Shown here one piece after another: positions 7,273 to 14,140 of a DNA stretch of 17,595 bases (its first letter is position 1; each line of letters starts with the position of its first letter). Under the pieces are notes generated by a model. That model did no database searches. It was not told the DNA's origin and worked only from the letters and a program-made list of their open reading frames with translations. Made by a program: the position numbers and the translations under genes. This DNA comes from Bacillota bacterium (GTDB lineage Bacteria > Bacillota > Clostridia > Tissierellales > Peptoniphilaceae), in assembly GCA_023443025.1 (NCBI GenBank), contig JAEZWM010000116.1, positions 1 to 17,595 of the forward strand, in the 5' to 3' direction.

Positions 7273-8316
7273 CTATATCTCCTCCTCTTCACTAATTTGT
7301 TTAGCTTTTCGTTTCTTATGCCAAATAAATAATCCTTCCATGGTTGCAAATAATATAAACATAGCAATCATTGCATCTATCAAAGACTTTGGAACCCCTG
7401 TAAATCTTTCCATAGCCAATGCTCCTTGTTTCAACGATGCAATAAAAAATGCTAGTACCGGTACTAATGGGATATTTGACTTTGCAATCAAAGCTGCTAG
7501 CATCCCATCAAAACCCATACCTGTTGAGAAACCATCAAGAAAGTATCCATATATTCCAAGAACTTCTATACCACCGGCTAATCCTCCTAGTGCTCCAGAG
7601 AACATCATACCCAATACTTTTGTCTTTTTAGATTGTATACCGATAAAATCACTATAATCGGAATTTAGACCAACACTTATAAATTCATATCCTTTAGTTG
7701 TTCTTTTAAAATATAGATAAGTCAGTATGAATACACCTATGGCAATAATTAATCCTAAATTTGCTCTACTTGGTGGTAATATTCTGTTTAATACTGCAGA
7801 GCTAGCAATATTCGGAGTCTGAGCAACTCCTTTTCCAGCAGAAAAAGGATTATTTACTAAATAAGAAGTAATATACATCGCAACATAATTCATAAGAATC
7901 GTCGTACATACTTCATTTACTTTATAATAAGCTTTTAATACTCCTGGTATAGCTGCCCATAATGCACCAATAATCATTGCAAGTATAAGTGCTAAAGGTA
8001 TATGGATCAATTTGGGGAGATTCATAAAAAAGAATCCTGCCCAAGCAGCACCCATTGCTCCTAAGTACAACTGCCCTTCAACTCCTACATTTGCCATACT
8101 AACTTTTTGAGCAACTGCAAAAGCAAGTGCTGTTAATAATAAAGGTACAAATCTTTCTAAGGTTCCACCGATATTAAATTTCCCTACGAAAGCTCCTTTA
8201 AACAATTGAATATAGGTTTCAATTGGGTTAAATCCCATTATTGCTACTGCAATACCACCAATAAGCATGGCGACTAAGATAGACAATATCATATTTATAT
8301 ATGTTTGTTTTTTCAA
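7273..8316 (-). CDS. Nucleoside/simple-sugar ABC transporter permease (NupP/YufP type)
   Basis: This 347-residue polytopic membrane protein is the second permease of the BMP-type importer. Family features are FVPLLLTALAFAVAQKVSMANVG followed by VEGQLYLGAMGA (about 55-90), the extended VNEVCTTILMNYVA segment with VNNPF, and the cytoplasmic FISVGLNSDYSDFIGI loop. The start is TTG 8316, whose TTGA overlaps the TGA stop of the ATPase gene by 4 bases. An AGGAGG 9 bases upstream, inside the ATPase coding sequence, supports this and indicates translational coupling. The charged, glutamate-rich C-terminus (SEEEEI) is probably cytoplasmic. Confidence 0.9.
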   Translation of the reverse strand: MKKQTYINMILSILVAMLIGGIAVAIMGFNPIETYIQLFKGAFVGKFNIGGTLERFVPLLLTALAFAVAQKVSMANVGVEGQLYLGAMGAAWAGFFFMNLPKLIHIPLALILAMIIGALWAAIPGVLKAYYKVNEVCTTILMNYVAMYITSYLVNNPFSAGKGVAQTPNIASSAVLNRILPPSRANLGLIIAIGVFILTYLYFKRTTKGYEFISVGLNSDYSDFIGIQSKKTKVLGMMFSGALGGLAGGIEVLGIYGYFLDGFSTGMGFDGMLAALIAKSNIPLVPVLAFFIASLKQGALAMERFTGVPKSLIDAMIAMFILFATMEGLFIWHKKRKAKQISEEEEI

Positions 8317-9827
8317 TTTATTGTCCCTCCTGCCATTAACATTCCTATGTTTTCTTCTGAAGCTTCAGATCTATCGACTATACCTGTAATGCTTCCCTCA
8401 AACATAACCGCTATTCTATTAGACAAAGAAAGTATTTCTTGCAAATCTGCTGATACCAGTAATACAGCTGTACCTTTCTTTTTTTCATTGTTTATCTGTG
8501 ACCTAATAAATTCTATAGCACCAATGTCTACCCCTCTGGTTGGTTGACTAGCTATTAATACTGGTTTTCCTTCATCTACTTCCCTAGCTACAACTATTTT
8601 TTGTGCATTACCACCACTCAAAAATTCCGTAGATGCATTAGGATCTGTTGGTCTAATATCATACTTTTCAATTAATGATTTTGAGAAGTTTATAGTCTTA
8701 TTTGAATCTAATAATATACCATCACTAATTGTTTTTGTATTATATTTCAAACCAATAAGATTTTCTTTTATAGCTAGTCTCCGATTTAGGCCTCTTTTGT
8801 TCCTATCTTCTGGTATGTGAGAAATACCTAGTTTTCTAATTTCTTTTACTTTCTTATTGGATATATCTTTTCCATTAAGAGATATTTTTCCTTTTTCAAC
8901 CTTCCTTAAGCCCGTTATTGCTTCAATTAATTCAGCTTGTCCATTACCATCAACACCCGCTATTCCAAGTATTTCACCTTCGTGGAGGTCAAATGATAAC
9001 CCACGAATTTTAGAAATTTCTCTTTCTCCCGGAATATAAACATCCTCAACAGATAATATAACTTTTCCAACTTCTGGTTTTACTCGAGGAATATTTAAAA
9101 AAACATCCCTACCAACCATCATCTTTGCTAACTCCATTTCGTTAGTATCAGCTTTATTAACAGTATCGATATATTTTCCATGACGCATTACTGTAATTCT
9201 ATCGCTTATTTCCATGACTTCATTTAGTTTATGGGATATAAAAACAATTGACTTATTATCATTTTTTAGGTTTTCTAATATTTGAAATAGTTTTAATGTC
9301 TCTTGAGGAGTAAGGACTGCTGTTGGTTCATCTAGTATTAAAATATCGGCTCCTCGATAAAGTGTTTTTATTATTTCAACCCTTTGAGCTTCACCTACAG
9401 AAATATCTTTTACTTTTTTATTTAATTGAATATCTAAACCATAAGTATCTACATATTCATTAATTACCTTAGAAGCTTTTTTGAAGTCAAGTCTGTTAAA
9501 GCTTTTTAGAGGTTCAAAACCAAGAATAATATTTTCAAGTACTGTCATCTCTTCAACTAGCATGAACTCTTGGTGAACCATCCCAATCCCTTTTTCAATA
9601 ATGTCTCTTGTCGAAAAGTCAATTAGTTGTTCACCTTTAAAATAAATTTCTCCCTCATCTGCAGGATAAAGTCCATAAATCACTTTCATTAAGCTTGATT
9701 TCCCTGCTCCATTTTCGCCAATGAGAGAGTGTATTTCTCCGGAATATAAATCAAAATTAGCTTTATCAATTGCTCTTACGCCAGGGAAATCTTTAATTAT
9801 TCCTCTCATTTCGATGAGTTTTTCCAT
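8313..9827 (-). CDS. Double-domain nucleoside/simple-sugar ABC ATPase (NupO/YufO type)
   Basis: This 504-residue cytoplasmic protein has two fused nucleotide-binding domains, as in ribose/galactose and BMP nucleoside importers. The first domain has Walker A GENGAGKSS (37-45), a signature VSVGEAQRVEI variant and Walker B ILILDEPTAVLTP. The second (from about 250) has a degenerate Walker A (GVDGNGQAE), a full signature LSGGNAQK and LIASQPTRGVD in place of Walker B. This asymmetry is normal for the family. The start is ATG 9827 because AGAGGTGA lies 4 bases upstream. The frame extends 6 codons to a TTG at 9845 that has no ribosome binding site and sits next to a hairpin. It overlaps the next permease gene by 4 bases. 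Confidence 0.93.
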   Translation of the reverse strand: MEKLIEMRGIIKDFPGVRAIDKANFDLYSGEIHSLIGENGAGKSSLMKVIYGLYPADEGEIYFKGEQLIDFSTRDIIEKGIGMVHQEFMLVEEMTVLENIILGFEPLKSFNRLDFKKASKVINEYVDTYGLDIQLNKKVKDISVGEAQRVEIIKTLYRGADILILDEPTAVLTPQETLKLFQILENLKNDNKSIVFISHKLNEVMEISDRITVMRHGKYIDTVNKADTNEMELAKMMVGRDVFLNIPRVKPEVGKVILSVEDVYIPGEREISKIRGLSFDLHEGEILGIAGVDGNGQAELIEAITGLRKVEKGKISLNGKDISNKKVKEIRKLGISHIPEDRNKRGLNRRLAIKENLIGLKYNTKTISDGILLDSNKTINFSKSLIEKYDIRPTDPNASTEFLSGGNAQKIVVAREVDEGKPVLIASQPTRGVDIGAIEFIRSQINNEKKKGTAVLLVSADLQEILSLSNRIAVMFEGSITGIVDRSEASEENIGMLMAGGTIN

Positions 9828-9831
9828 TGCT

Positions 9832-9839
9832 TCACCTCT
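9832..9839 (-). promoter_or_regulatory. Ribosome binding site deciding the double-ATPase start
   Basis: AGAGGTGA on the minus strand, 4 bases before ATG 9827. It lies inside the extended frame from TTG 9845 and therefore argues against that earlier start. Confidence 0.6.
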
Positions 9840-9849
9840 AATCAATAAA

Positions 9850-9873
9850 GGATCGCAACCTAGATTGCGATCC
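9850..9873 (-). terminator. Intercistronic hairpin between lipoprotein and ATPase genes
   Basis: Perfect 9-bp stem GGATCGCAA (9850-9858) / TTGCGATCC (9865-9873) with a 6-base loop, in the 55-base gap. On the minus strand it is followed by TTTATTGATT, a short U-rich run. Such hairpins after a substrate-binding protein gene commonly stop part of the transcripts or protect the upstream message, giving more binding protein than transporter. Whether it terminates or stabilises cannot be told from sequence. Confidence 0.6.
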
Positions 9874-9882
9874 CATATTTAG

Positions 9883-10962
9883 TTATTCAAGTACAAATCC
9901 TTCATATGAATCGACTTTTATCTTTCCACTTTTTATATCTTCAGTAAGTTCTTGAACTTTTTCTAGAATATCTTCAGGGAATTTATCCCCCAATGCTTCT
10001 TTCATGGTAGCCATATCAGTTAATCCAACTCCACCATTTCCTACGTCCATTCTTAAAATTACATTACCCTCAAAATTATCTTCATAAGCTGCTTTTATCA
10101 TTTCATAAGAAGCAACATCTACTCGCTTTAACATAGAAGTAAGAATTCTTCCTGGGTATACTTCATCCTGATTTAAATCAACACCAATAGCATAATTACC
10201 AGTTTCATTTGCTGCTTCTAAAATACCGTTACCTGTATTTGATGCAACATTCATTACTATATCAGCGCCTTGACTATACTGTGCAAGAGTTAACTCTTTA
10301 CCTTTTAGTGGATCACTAAAAGAACCAGCGAAAGATACTAATACTTCAACATTAGGATCTATGTGTTTTGCGCCTTGTTCATATCCTGTTAGGAAGTCTC
10401 TAAGAACTGGAATATCCATTCCTCCAACCCATCCTATTTTTACATCAGCGTTAACATTTTCAATATCTGTTTTTGTAGTAAACATTGTAGCAGCAGCTCC
10501 GGCTAAGAACGAACCTTCATTCTGTGCAAATACTGCAGACTGTACATTGTCCGCTTTAACTACCCCATCAATCAATCCAAATTTTACATCCGGATACTCA
10601 GATGCGTGTTTTTCAATAATTTCCTGAATTTGGGTAGAGATTCCAAGTACTAGATCATACTTATCATTTGCCATACTAACAAGATTAGTTTCCCAATCTG
10701 ATGGTACTTTTGATTCTAGAACTTTAACTTCAATATTATCTTTTCCAAATTCTTCTAATGCTCTTTCAACTCCTTGATATGCAGAGTCATTGAACGACTT
10801 ATCACCTAAGAAACCAGCTAGTACTAAAGCAACTTTCATTTTCTTACCGGAGCTCTCGCCGGTATCCTCAGTCTTATCATTTGTCGTATTTCCAGCACAT
10901 GCTGTAAACAACATAACCATTGCCATCAAAATTGACAGCATTAATATACTTTTTCTTTTCAT
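9883..10962 (-). CDS. BMP-family substrate-binding lipoprotein (PnrA/NupN-like)
   Basis: This 359-residue extracytoplasmic solute-binding protein is of the basic membrane protein family, whose characterised members (PnrA of Treponema, NupN of Bacillus) bind nucleosides. A lipoprotein signal is plain: KRK, a hydrophobic core at residues 6-19, then FTAC with C22 as the lipidated residue, followed by a polar linker (NTTNDKTEDTGESSGKK). The mature domain has family features: VALVLAGFLGDKSFNDSAYQG near its start, FGLIDGVV and SAVFAQNEGSFLAGAAA in the middle, and IGWVGGMDIPVL. ATG 10962 is preceded by AGGAGG, and a 14-base palindrome identical to the lacI operator sits 4 bases upstream of that site. 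A nucleoside ligand is strongly suggested by the nucleoside hydrolase and ribokinase in the same operon. Confidence 0.92.
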   Translation of the reverse strand: MKRKSILMLSILMAMVMLFTACAGNTTNDKTEDTGESSGKKMKVALVLAGFLGDKSFNDSAYQGVERALEEFGKDNIEVKVLESKVPSDWETNLVSMANDKYDLVLGISTQIQEIIEKHASEYPDVKFGLIDGVVKADNVQSAVFAQNEGSFLAGAAATMFTTKTDIENVNADVKIGWVGGMDIPVLRDFLTGYEQGAKHIDPNVEVLVSFAGSFSDPLKGKELTLAQYSQGADIVMNVASNTGNGILEAANETGNYAIGVDLNQDEVYPGRILTSMLKRVDVASYEMIKAAYEDNFEGNVILRMDVGNGGVGLTDMATMKEALGDKFPEDILEKVQELTEDIKSGKIKVDSYEGFVLE

Positions 10963-10974
10963 TTTGCCCTCCTG

Positions 10975-10988
10975 TTAAAACGTTTTAA
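10975..10988. promoter_or_regulatory. Second LacI-type operator, TTAAAACGTTTTAA
   Basis: Perfect 14-bp palindrome with central CG, identical to the copy at 12941-12954. The identity extends on the plus strand to GTTAAAACGTTTTAATT. It lies in the 43-base gap between ribokinase and lipoprotein genes, directly before the latter's ribosome binding site. No good promoter was found just upstream (only a weak TAAAAT), so it may act as a roadblock or looping site, or serve a weak internal promoter. Confidence 0.75.
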
Positions 10989-11005
10989 TTTTATCGAAAA
11001 GAGTA

Positions 11006-11905
11006 TCACTCTATTTCATCTACATATGGCAATGAATCTATAGCTCCTTTTTTTGTTACTACTTTTGCAGCAACTTTTGTGGCATATTTCATTGCTTCTT
11101 CAATTGTATATCCGTTTGCTAGACTTGAAACTAACCCACCGATGTATGAGTCACCTGCAGCAGTGGTGTCGATAGCTTCTACTTTTTTGCTTTCTACTTT
11201 TATTTCCTCTGATTCATTTACTAAAAGTGATCCTTCACTTCCCAGAGTTACAAGCACATTTTTGCAACCCTTTTGTAGTAACTTATTTGCCAACTCACTT
11301 ATATTTGAGCCACTCAGTTCTTCTCCAGTTAGAAGTGATAATTCTGTCTCATTTGGAACTAAGTAATCAATCAAATTTAAGTACTTTTCATCAAAATCTT
11401 TATTTGCCGGTGCAGGATTTAAGACCGTTATAATGCTGTTTTCCTTGCATATCTCCAGTGTTCTATATATAACCTGTAGAGGAGTTTCCAGTTGCATTAC
11501 ACAGTATTTTACAGCGTTAAAAAGTTCTAATTTTTTATTAATATCATCTGGGTTAATAGCAAAGTTTGCTCCTGGATATACGACAATGTTATTATTGCCT
11601 GCATAGTCTAGATAGATTGATGCCATTCCGGTTACGATATCGGTTTGCATAATACCACTTATGTCGACACCTTCTTTTTTTAACCCTTCTAGAATATCAC
11701 TTCCTTTCTCATCCTTACCAACAGCTCCAATCATTCTAACTTTACTTCCTAGTCTACTCATTGCAACTGCTTGGTTCTGTCCTTTGCCTCCCATGCTGGT
11801 ATCTAATTTGGTGGCAAGAATCGTCTCTCCTGGTTCTGGCAGATGGTCAACAGTTAATGTAGTGTCTACATTAAGACTTCCAACTACTAAAATGCTCAGT
11901 ACCAT
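11006..11905 (-). CDS. rbsK: Ribokinase (PfkB family)
   Basis: This 299-residue cytoplasmic sugar kinase would convert D-ribose and ATP to ribose 5-phosphate. The N-terminus ILVVGSLNVDTTLTVDHLP, the first PfkB signature GGKGQNQA (39-46) and the second DTTAAGDSYIGG (246-257, catalytic Asp 252) are all typical of RbsK. Length is normal. Start choice is uncertain: ATG 11905 overlaps the end of AGAGGTGAT, leaving almost no spacer; CTG 11899 has ideal spacing and gives SILVVGSLNVD; TTG 11917 has no ribosome binding site. It follows lacI by 14 bases. The kinase fits with ribose released by the nucleoside hydrolase of this operon. A deoxyribokinase or other PfkB specificity cannot be excluded. Confidence 0.9.
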   Translation of the reverse strand: MVLSILVVGSLNVDTTLTVDHLPEPGETILATKLDTSMGGKGQNQAVAMSRLGSKVRMIGAVGKDEKGSDILEGLKKEGVDISGIMQTDIVTGMASIYLDYAGNNNIVVYPGANFAINPDDINKKLELFNAVKYCVMQLETPLQVIYRTLEICKENSIITVLNPAPANKDFDEKYLNLIDYLVPNETELSLLTGEELSGSNISELANKLLQKGCKNVLVTLGSEGSLLVNESEEIKVESKKVEAIDTTAAGDSYIGGLVSSLANGYTIEEAMKYATKVAAKVVTKKGAIDSLPYVDEIE

Positions 11906-11919
11906 CACCTCTTTCAATT

Positions 11920-12924
11920 TTAATTAATCCTACCAGTGGTTTCTCTAAGTATTAATTTAGGTTTAATCAATACTTTTCTTTCTTCCACTTTCCTGCCACT
12001 AATTAAATCTAGCAGGATATTTGTTGCACTTATTCCTATTTGTTTAGAGAACTGATCTATAGTAGTTAAAGATGGATCAGTATAGGCTGTCATTAAGAGA
12101 TTATCATAACCAATAATCGAATAGTCTTTTAATACTTCCTTACCACTTTCTTTGAGTGCTTTAATTGCTCCAAATGCAGATAAGTCGTTGAAAGCAAAGA
12201 TTCCCGTGATATCCTCACCTGATAATATCTTCGCACATTCGTATCCACCATCGAATGAGTAGTTACCAAATAGAATATGTTTCGAATCCAAATATATATC
12301 GTTTTCCATACATACCTTTAAAAATCCGGATAATCTTCTACTGGAATTTGGCGTTTCCTCCGGGCCTGCAATGCATGCAAGTTTTTTATGACCTAGTGAT
12401 ATTAAATGTTTGCCTGCTATATATCCACCTTCTTCGCTGTCACCGGTTACAATATAAGCATCTTTATCGGAAGAAAAGCCAGGTTCATCCAAATGTACTA
12501 TTTTTATGTTTTTAGCACGTTTGTATGCATCTGTAATAGTCGGTTCTCTTGAAATAACGAGAGCACCTTCAATCAATCCATTTTCTAATACTTCCAACCA
12601 TCTGCTTTTGTTTGTTGTTTGATTATTAGTATTAATTAAGATGAGATTGTAACCTCTTTTTTCCGCAACCTCACTAACGGCTTTAGCAATTTCAGGATAA
12701 AACGGATTTGTAATATCAGGTACAATAAGCGCGATTGAATTTGATTTTCGTGTAACCAGATTTCTGGCTATACGATTCGGTACATAATTAAGTTTTTTTG
12801 CAGTAGCAAATACTTTTTGTTTCGTTTTTTCACTAATGGGATAATCTGACTCGTTAAGAACCATTGAAACCGTAGTAATAGAAACTCCGGCTTCTCTAGC
12901 TACATCTTTAATAGTGACAGCCAA
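11920..12924 (-). CDS. LacI-family transcriptional repressor (RbsR/nucleoside-operon regulator)
   Basis: This 334-residue DNA-binding regulator has an N-terminal LacI helix-turn-helix, TIKDVAREAGVSITTVSMVLN (about 4-24), a hinge-helix region NYVPNRIARNLVTRKS (about 47-62), and a periplasmic-binding-protein-like ligand domain from about 65 (IALIVPDITNPFYPEIAKAV) to the end. It starts at TTG 12924 with AAGGAGGG 6 bases upstream. It is the first gene of the operon, and the palindrome TTAAAACGTTTTAA lies between its promoter and its ribosome binding site, which predicts autoregulation. The effector is probably ribose or a nucleoside, inferred from the operon content. PurR or CcpA roles are less likely because the operators are local. 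Confidence 0.92.
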   Translation of the reverse strand: MAVTIKDVAREAGVSITTVSMVLNESDYPISEKTKQKVFATAKKLNYVPNRIARNLVTRKSNSIALIVPDITNPFYPEIAKAVSEVAEKRGYNLILINTNNQTTNKSRWLEVLENGLIEGALVISREPTITDAYKRAKNIKIVHLDEPGFSSDKDAYIVTGDSEEGGYIAGKHLISLGHKKLACIAGPEETPNSSRRLSGFLKVCMENDIYLDSKHILFGNYSFDGGYECAKILSGEDITGIFAFNDLSAFGAIKALKESGKEVLKDYSIIGYDNLLMTAYTDPSLTTIDQFSKQIGISATNILLDLISGRKVEERKVLIKPKLILRETTGRIN

Positions 12925-12940
12925 TTGAATCCCTCCTTAG

Positions 12941-12954
12941 TTAAAACGTTTTAA
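12941..12954. promoter_or_regulatory. LacI-type operator at the nucleoside operon promoter, TTAAAACGTTTTAA
   Basis: Perfect 14-bp palindrome with central CG, the form expected for LacI-family regulators. It starts 8 bases downstream of the -10 element, so it covers about +1 to +14, and bound repressor would block initiation. A CcpA cre site would have TG and CA at the ends instead of TT and AA, so carbon catabolite control through this site is possible but less likely. Confidence 0.8.
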
Positions 12955-12962
12955 TTAGTTTA

Positions 12963-12991
12963 ATTATATATTACCCCTTTTTATTTGTCAA
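12963..12991 (-). promoter_or_regulatory. Consensus sigma-A promoter of the lacI-led operon
   Basis: On the minus strand TTGACA (12991-12986), a spacer of exactly 17 bases, and TATAAT (12968-12963): both hexamers match the consensus in full. Transcription would start near 12956, just before the palindromic operator. Such a strong promoter under a local repressor suggests tight repression and high induced expression. Confidence 0.9.
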
Positions 12992-13042
12992 CAATCTTAA
13001 AATTTTATTCTACCTGCTATCTGATTAAAGTGTTCTATTATA

Positions 13043-14020
13043 CTAGTTACTTATAATATTCATCACTCTTTTTCTTTGATCTGCTGTCCATCCCATCAAC
13101 CCTCCAGTATGAATAAATAGAATATTTTTATAACCCTTGAGGTCGCCATTTTTTATTTCTTCTATACAGCCGAGAAAAGCTTTCCCAGTATAACATGGAT
13201 CGAAAACTATGCCTTCTTTTCTTGCAACATCAATTAAAAACTTTAGTTCTTCATCTGAACTTTTCGCATAACCTTTACCAATGTAATTATCATTTATAAG
13301 AATTTTTTTGTATAAATATTCTTCTTCGACTTCCATACCTTTCATTCCGTACAGGATTTTTATGATTTGTTCTTTAAATTCTAATTCACTGTCACTAACC
13401 GAGATTCCGTATATGATTTTATTGGATTGGTTAATGTAATTTCCATACCAAAGTCCGGCATAAGTTCCACCTGATCCAACACTTAACACCAATGCATCAA
13501 ATTCAACTTGTATCGCTTTTTCCTGCTCCAAAATTTCATTAAAGCATTCAACGTAACCAAATGAACCGATTGAATTCGAAGCACCAACAGGAATTAGGTA
13601 GGGTTTACCACCTCTATCTAGAATTTTATTTTTTAATTCTACCATTTTCTCTTCTCTAGATTCTTCCGGTTTTATAAGATGAACTTTAGCTCCTAAGATG
13701 TAATCTAAAAACAGATTACCTTCTATCTGAGTAGGTTCATCTCCTCTAATGACCAGTTCACAATTAAGTCCTAGTTTTGCTGCTGAAGCTGCCGTTGCTC
13801 TGCAGTGGTTTGATTGTATTGCTCCGGTTGTTATAATTGTATCGCATCCTTTTTGTTTTGCATCTCTTAATACATACTCCAGTTTTCTGATTTTATTACC
13901 TGAAAATTCAGTACCTGTAAAATCGTCTCTTTTTATATATAGATTTGTCCCAAGCTCATCAGATAGTCGTTCTAATTTATCAATCCTAGTTGGTAGATTT
14001 GCAATATTAATTTTTCCCAT
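13043..14020 (-). CDS. D-cysteine desulfhydrase-like PLP enzyme (ACC deaminase family)
   Basis: This 325-residue fold-type II PLP enzyme is in the family containing D-cysteine desulfhydrase and ACC deaminase. The PLP lysine is K43 in FSGNKIRKLEY. TTGAIQSNHCRATAASAAKLG and the glycine-rich SVGSGGTYAGL cofactor-phosphate loop follow. Two positions that are Glu and Leu in true ACC deaminases (E295, L322 of the Pseudomonas enzyme) appear here as Thr, in DPCYTGK and IHTGGLMG, which favours D-cysteine desulfhydrase: D-cysteine to pyruvate, ammonia and sulfide. Other D-amino acids may be used. The start is ATG 14020 with AAAGGAGG 8 bases upstream; the frame extends 12 codons further without support. 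It is divergent from the D-aminopeptidase gene. No terminator is visible after it, so read-through into the lacI operon is possible. Confidence 0.82.
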   Translation of the reverse strand: MGKINIANLPTRIDKLERLSDELGTNLYIKRDDFTGTEFSGNKIRKLEYVLRDAKQKGCDTIITTGAIQSNHCRATAASAAKLGLNCELVIRGDEPTQIEGNLFLDYILGAKVHLIKPEESREEKMVELKNKILDRGGKPYLIPVGASNSIGSFGYVECFNEILEQEKAIQVEFDALVLSVGSGGTYAGLWYGNYINQSNKIIYGISVSDSELEFKEQIIKILYGMKGMEVEEEYLYKKILINDNYIGKGYAKSSDEELKFLIDVARKEGIVFDPCYTGKAFLGCIEEIKNGDLKGYKNILFIHTGGLMGWTADQRKRVMNIISN

Positions 14021-14028
14021 TAAAACCC

Positions 14029-14036
14029 CCTCCTTT
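14029..14036 (-). promoter_or_regulatory. Ribosome binding site deciding the start of the D-cysteine desulfhydrase-like gene
   Basis: AAAGGAGG on the minus strand, 8 bases before ATG 14020. It lies within the extended frame beginning at 14056, whose start overlaps a probable promoter region (TATAAT at 14047-14042). Confidence 0.6.
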
Positions 14037-14041
14037 ACTTC

Positions 14042-14047
14042 ATTATA
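14042..14047 (-). promoter_or_regulatory. Probable -10 element of the D-cysteine desulfhydrase-like gene
   Basis: A perfect TATAAT on the minus strand, 21 bases before ATG 14020. No good -35 hexamer is seen at 16-18 bases; that position is AT-rich and next to the palindrome at 14053-14064, so an activator or regulator may be involved. Confidence 0.4.
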
Positions 14048-14052
14048 TTTTA

Positions 14053-14064
14053 TCAAATATTTGA
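14053..14064. promoter_or_regulatory. 12-bp palindrome TCAAATATTTGA in the divergent control region
   Basis: Perfect palindrome inside the divergent region between the PLP enzyme gene and the D-aminopeptidase gene. It lies within the expected -35/-10 spacer of the minus-strand promoter, a position suited to a repressor site. AT-rich palindromes of this size can arise by chance. Confidence 0.35.
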
Positions 14065-14088
14065 ATAATTATCTAATTAATACCATAA

Positions 14089-14116
14089 TTGATGTAATTT
14101 TATGATATACTATCAT
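14089..14116 (+). promoter_or_regulatory. Candidate promoter of the D-aminopeptidase-azlCD operon, with inverted repeat
   Basis: TTGATG (14089-14094), a 16-base spacer, and TATCAT (14111-14116) give 4 of 6 and 5 of 6 matches to the consensus. The -10 is part of an inverted repeat ATGATA-TAC-TATCAT (14102-14116), which could be an operator. The leader would be under 20 bases and carries the GGAGG ribosome binding site. Confidence 0.4.
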
Positions 14117-14130
14117 GAAAAGATACTTTT

Positions 14131-14135
14131 GGAGG
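14131..14135 (+). promoter_or_regulatory. Ribosome binding site deciding the D-aminopeptidase start
   Basis: GGAGG, 5 bases before ATG 14141. The open frame begins 13 codons earlier at 14102, but that ATG lies within the candidate promoter and has no ribosome binding site. Confidence 0.65.
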
Positions 14136-14140
14136 TTGCC

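Noticed and set aside
11000..11012. Small hairpin AGAGT-ATC-ACTCT at the ribokinase stop, followed on minus by TTTT
   Set aside because: Only 5 base pairs with a short T-run; too weak to call as a terminator between ribokinase and lipoprotein genes.
12941..12954. Catabolite control (CcpA cre) site
   Set aside because: The centre AAAACGTTTT fits a cre-like core, but the required outer TG and CA are TT and AA, and both copies are in the operon of a local LacI-family gene, so the local repressor is the simpler reading.
13043..14020. ACC deaminase annotation for the PLP enzyme
   Set aside because: The two residues that mark ACC deaminase (Glu and Leu) are both Thr here, so D-cysteine desulfhydrase-like is the better name.
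13749..14105. Plus-strand frame of 118 codons opposite the D-cysteine desulfhydrase-like gene
   Set aside because: The longest of the shadow frames, but the minus-strand product has a complete PLP-enzyme motif set, and this frame crosses the divergent promoter region without a ribosome binding site or family resemblance.
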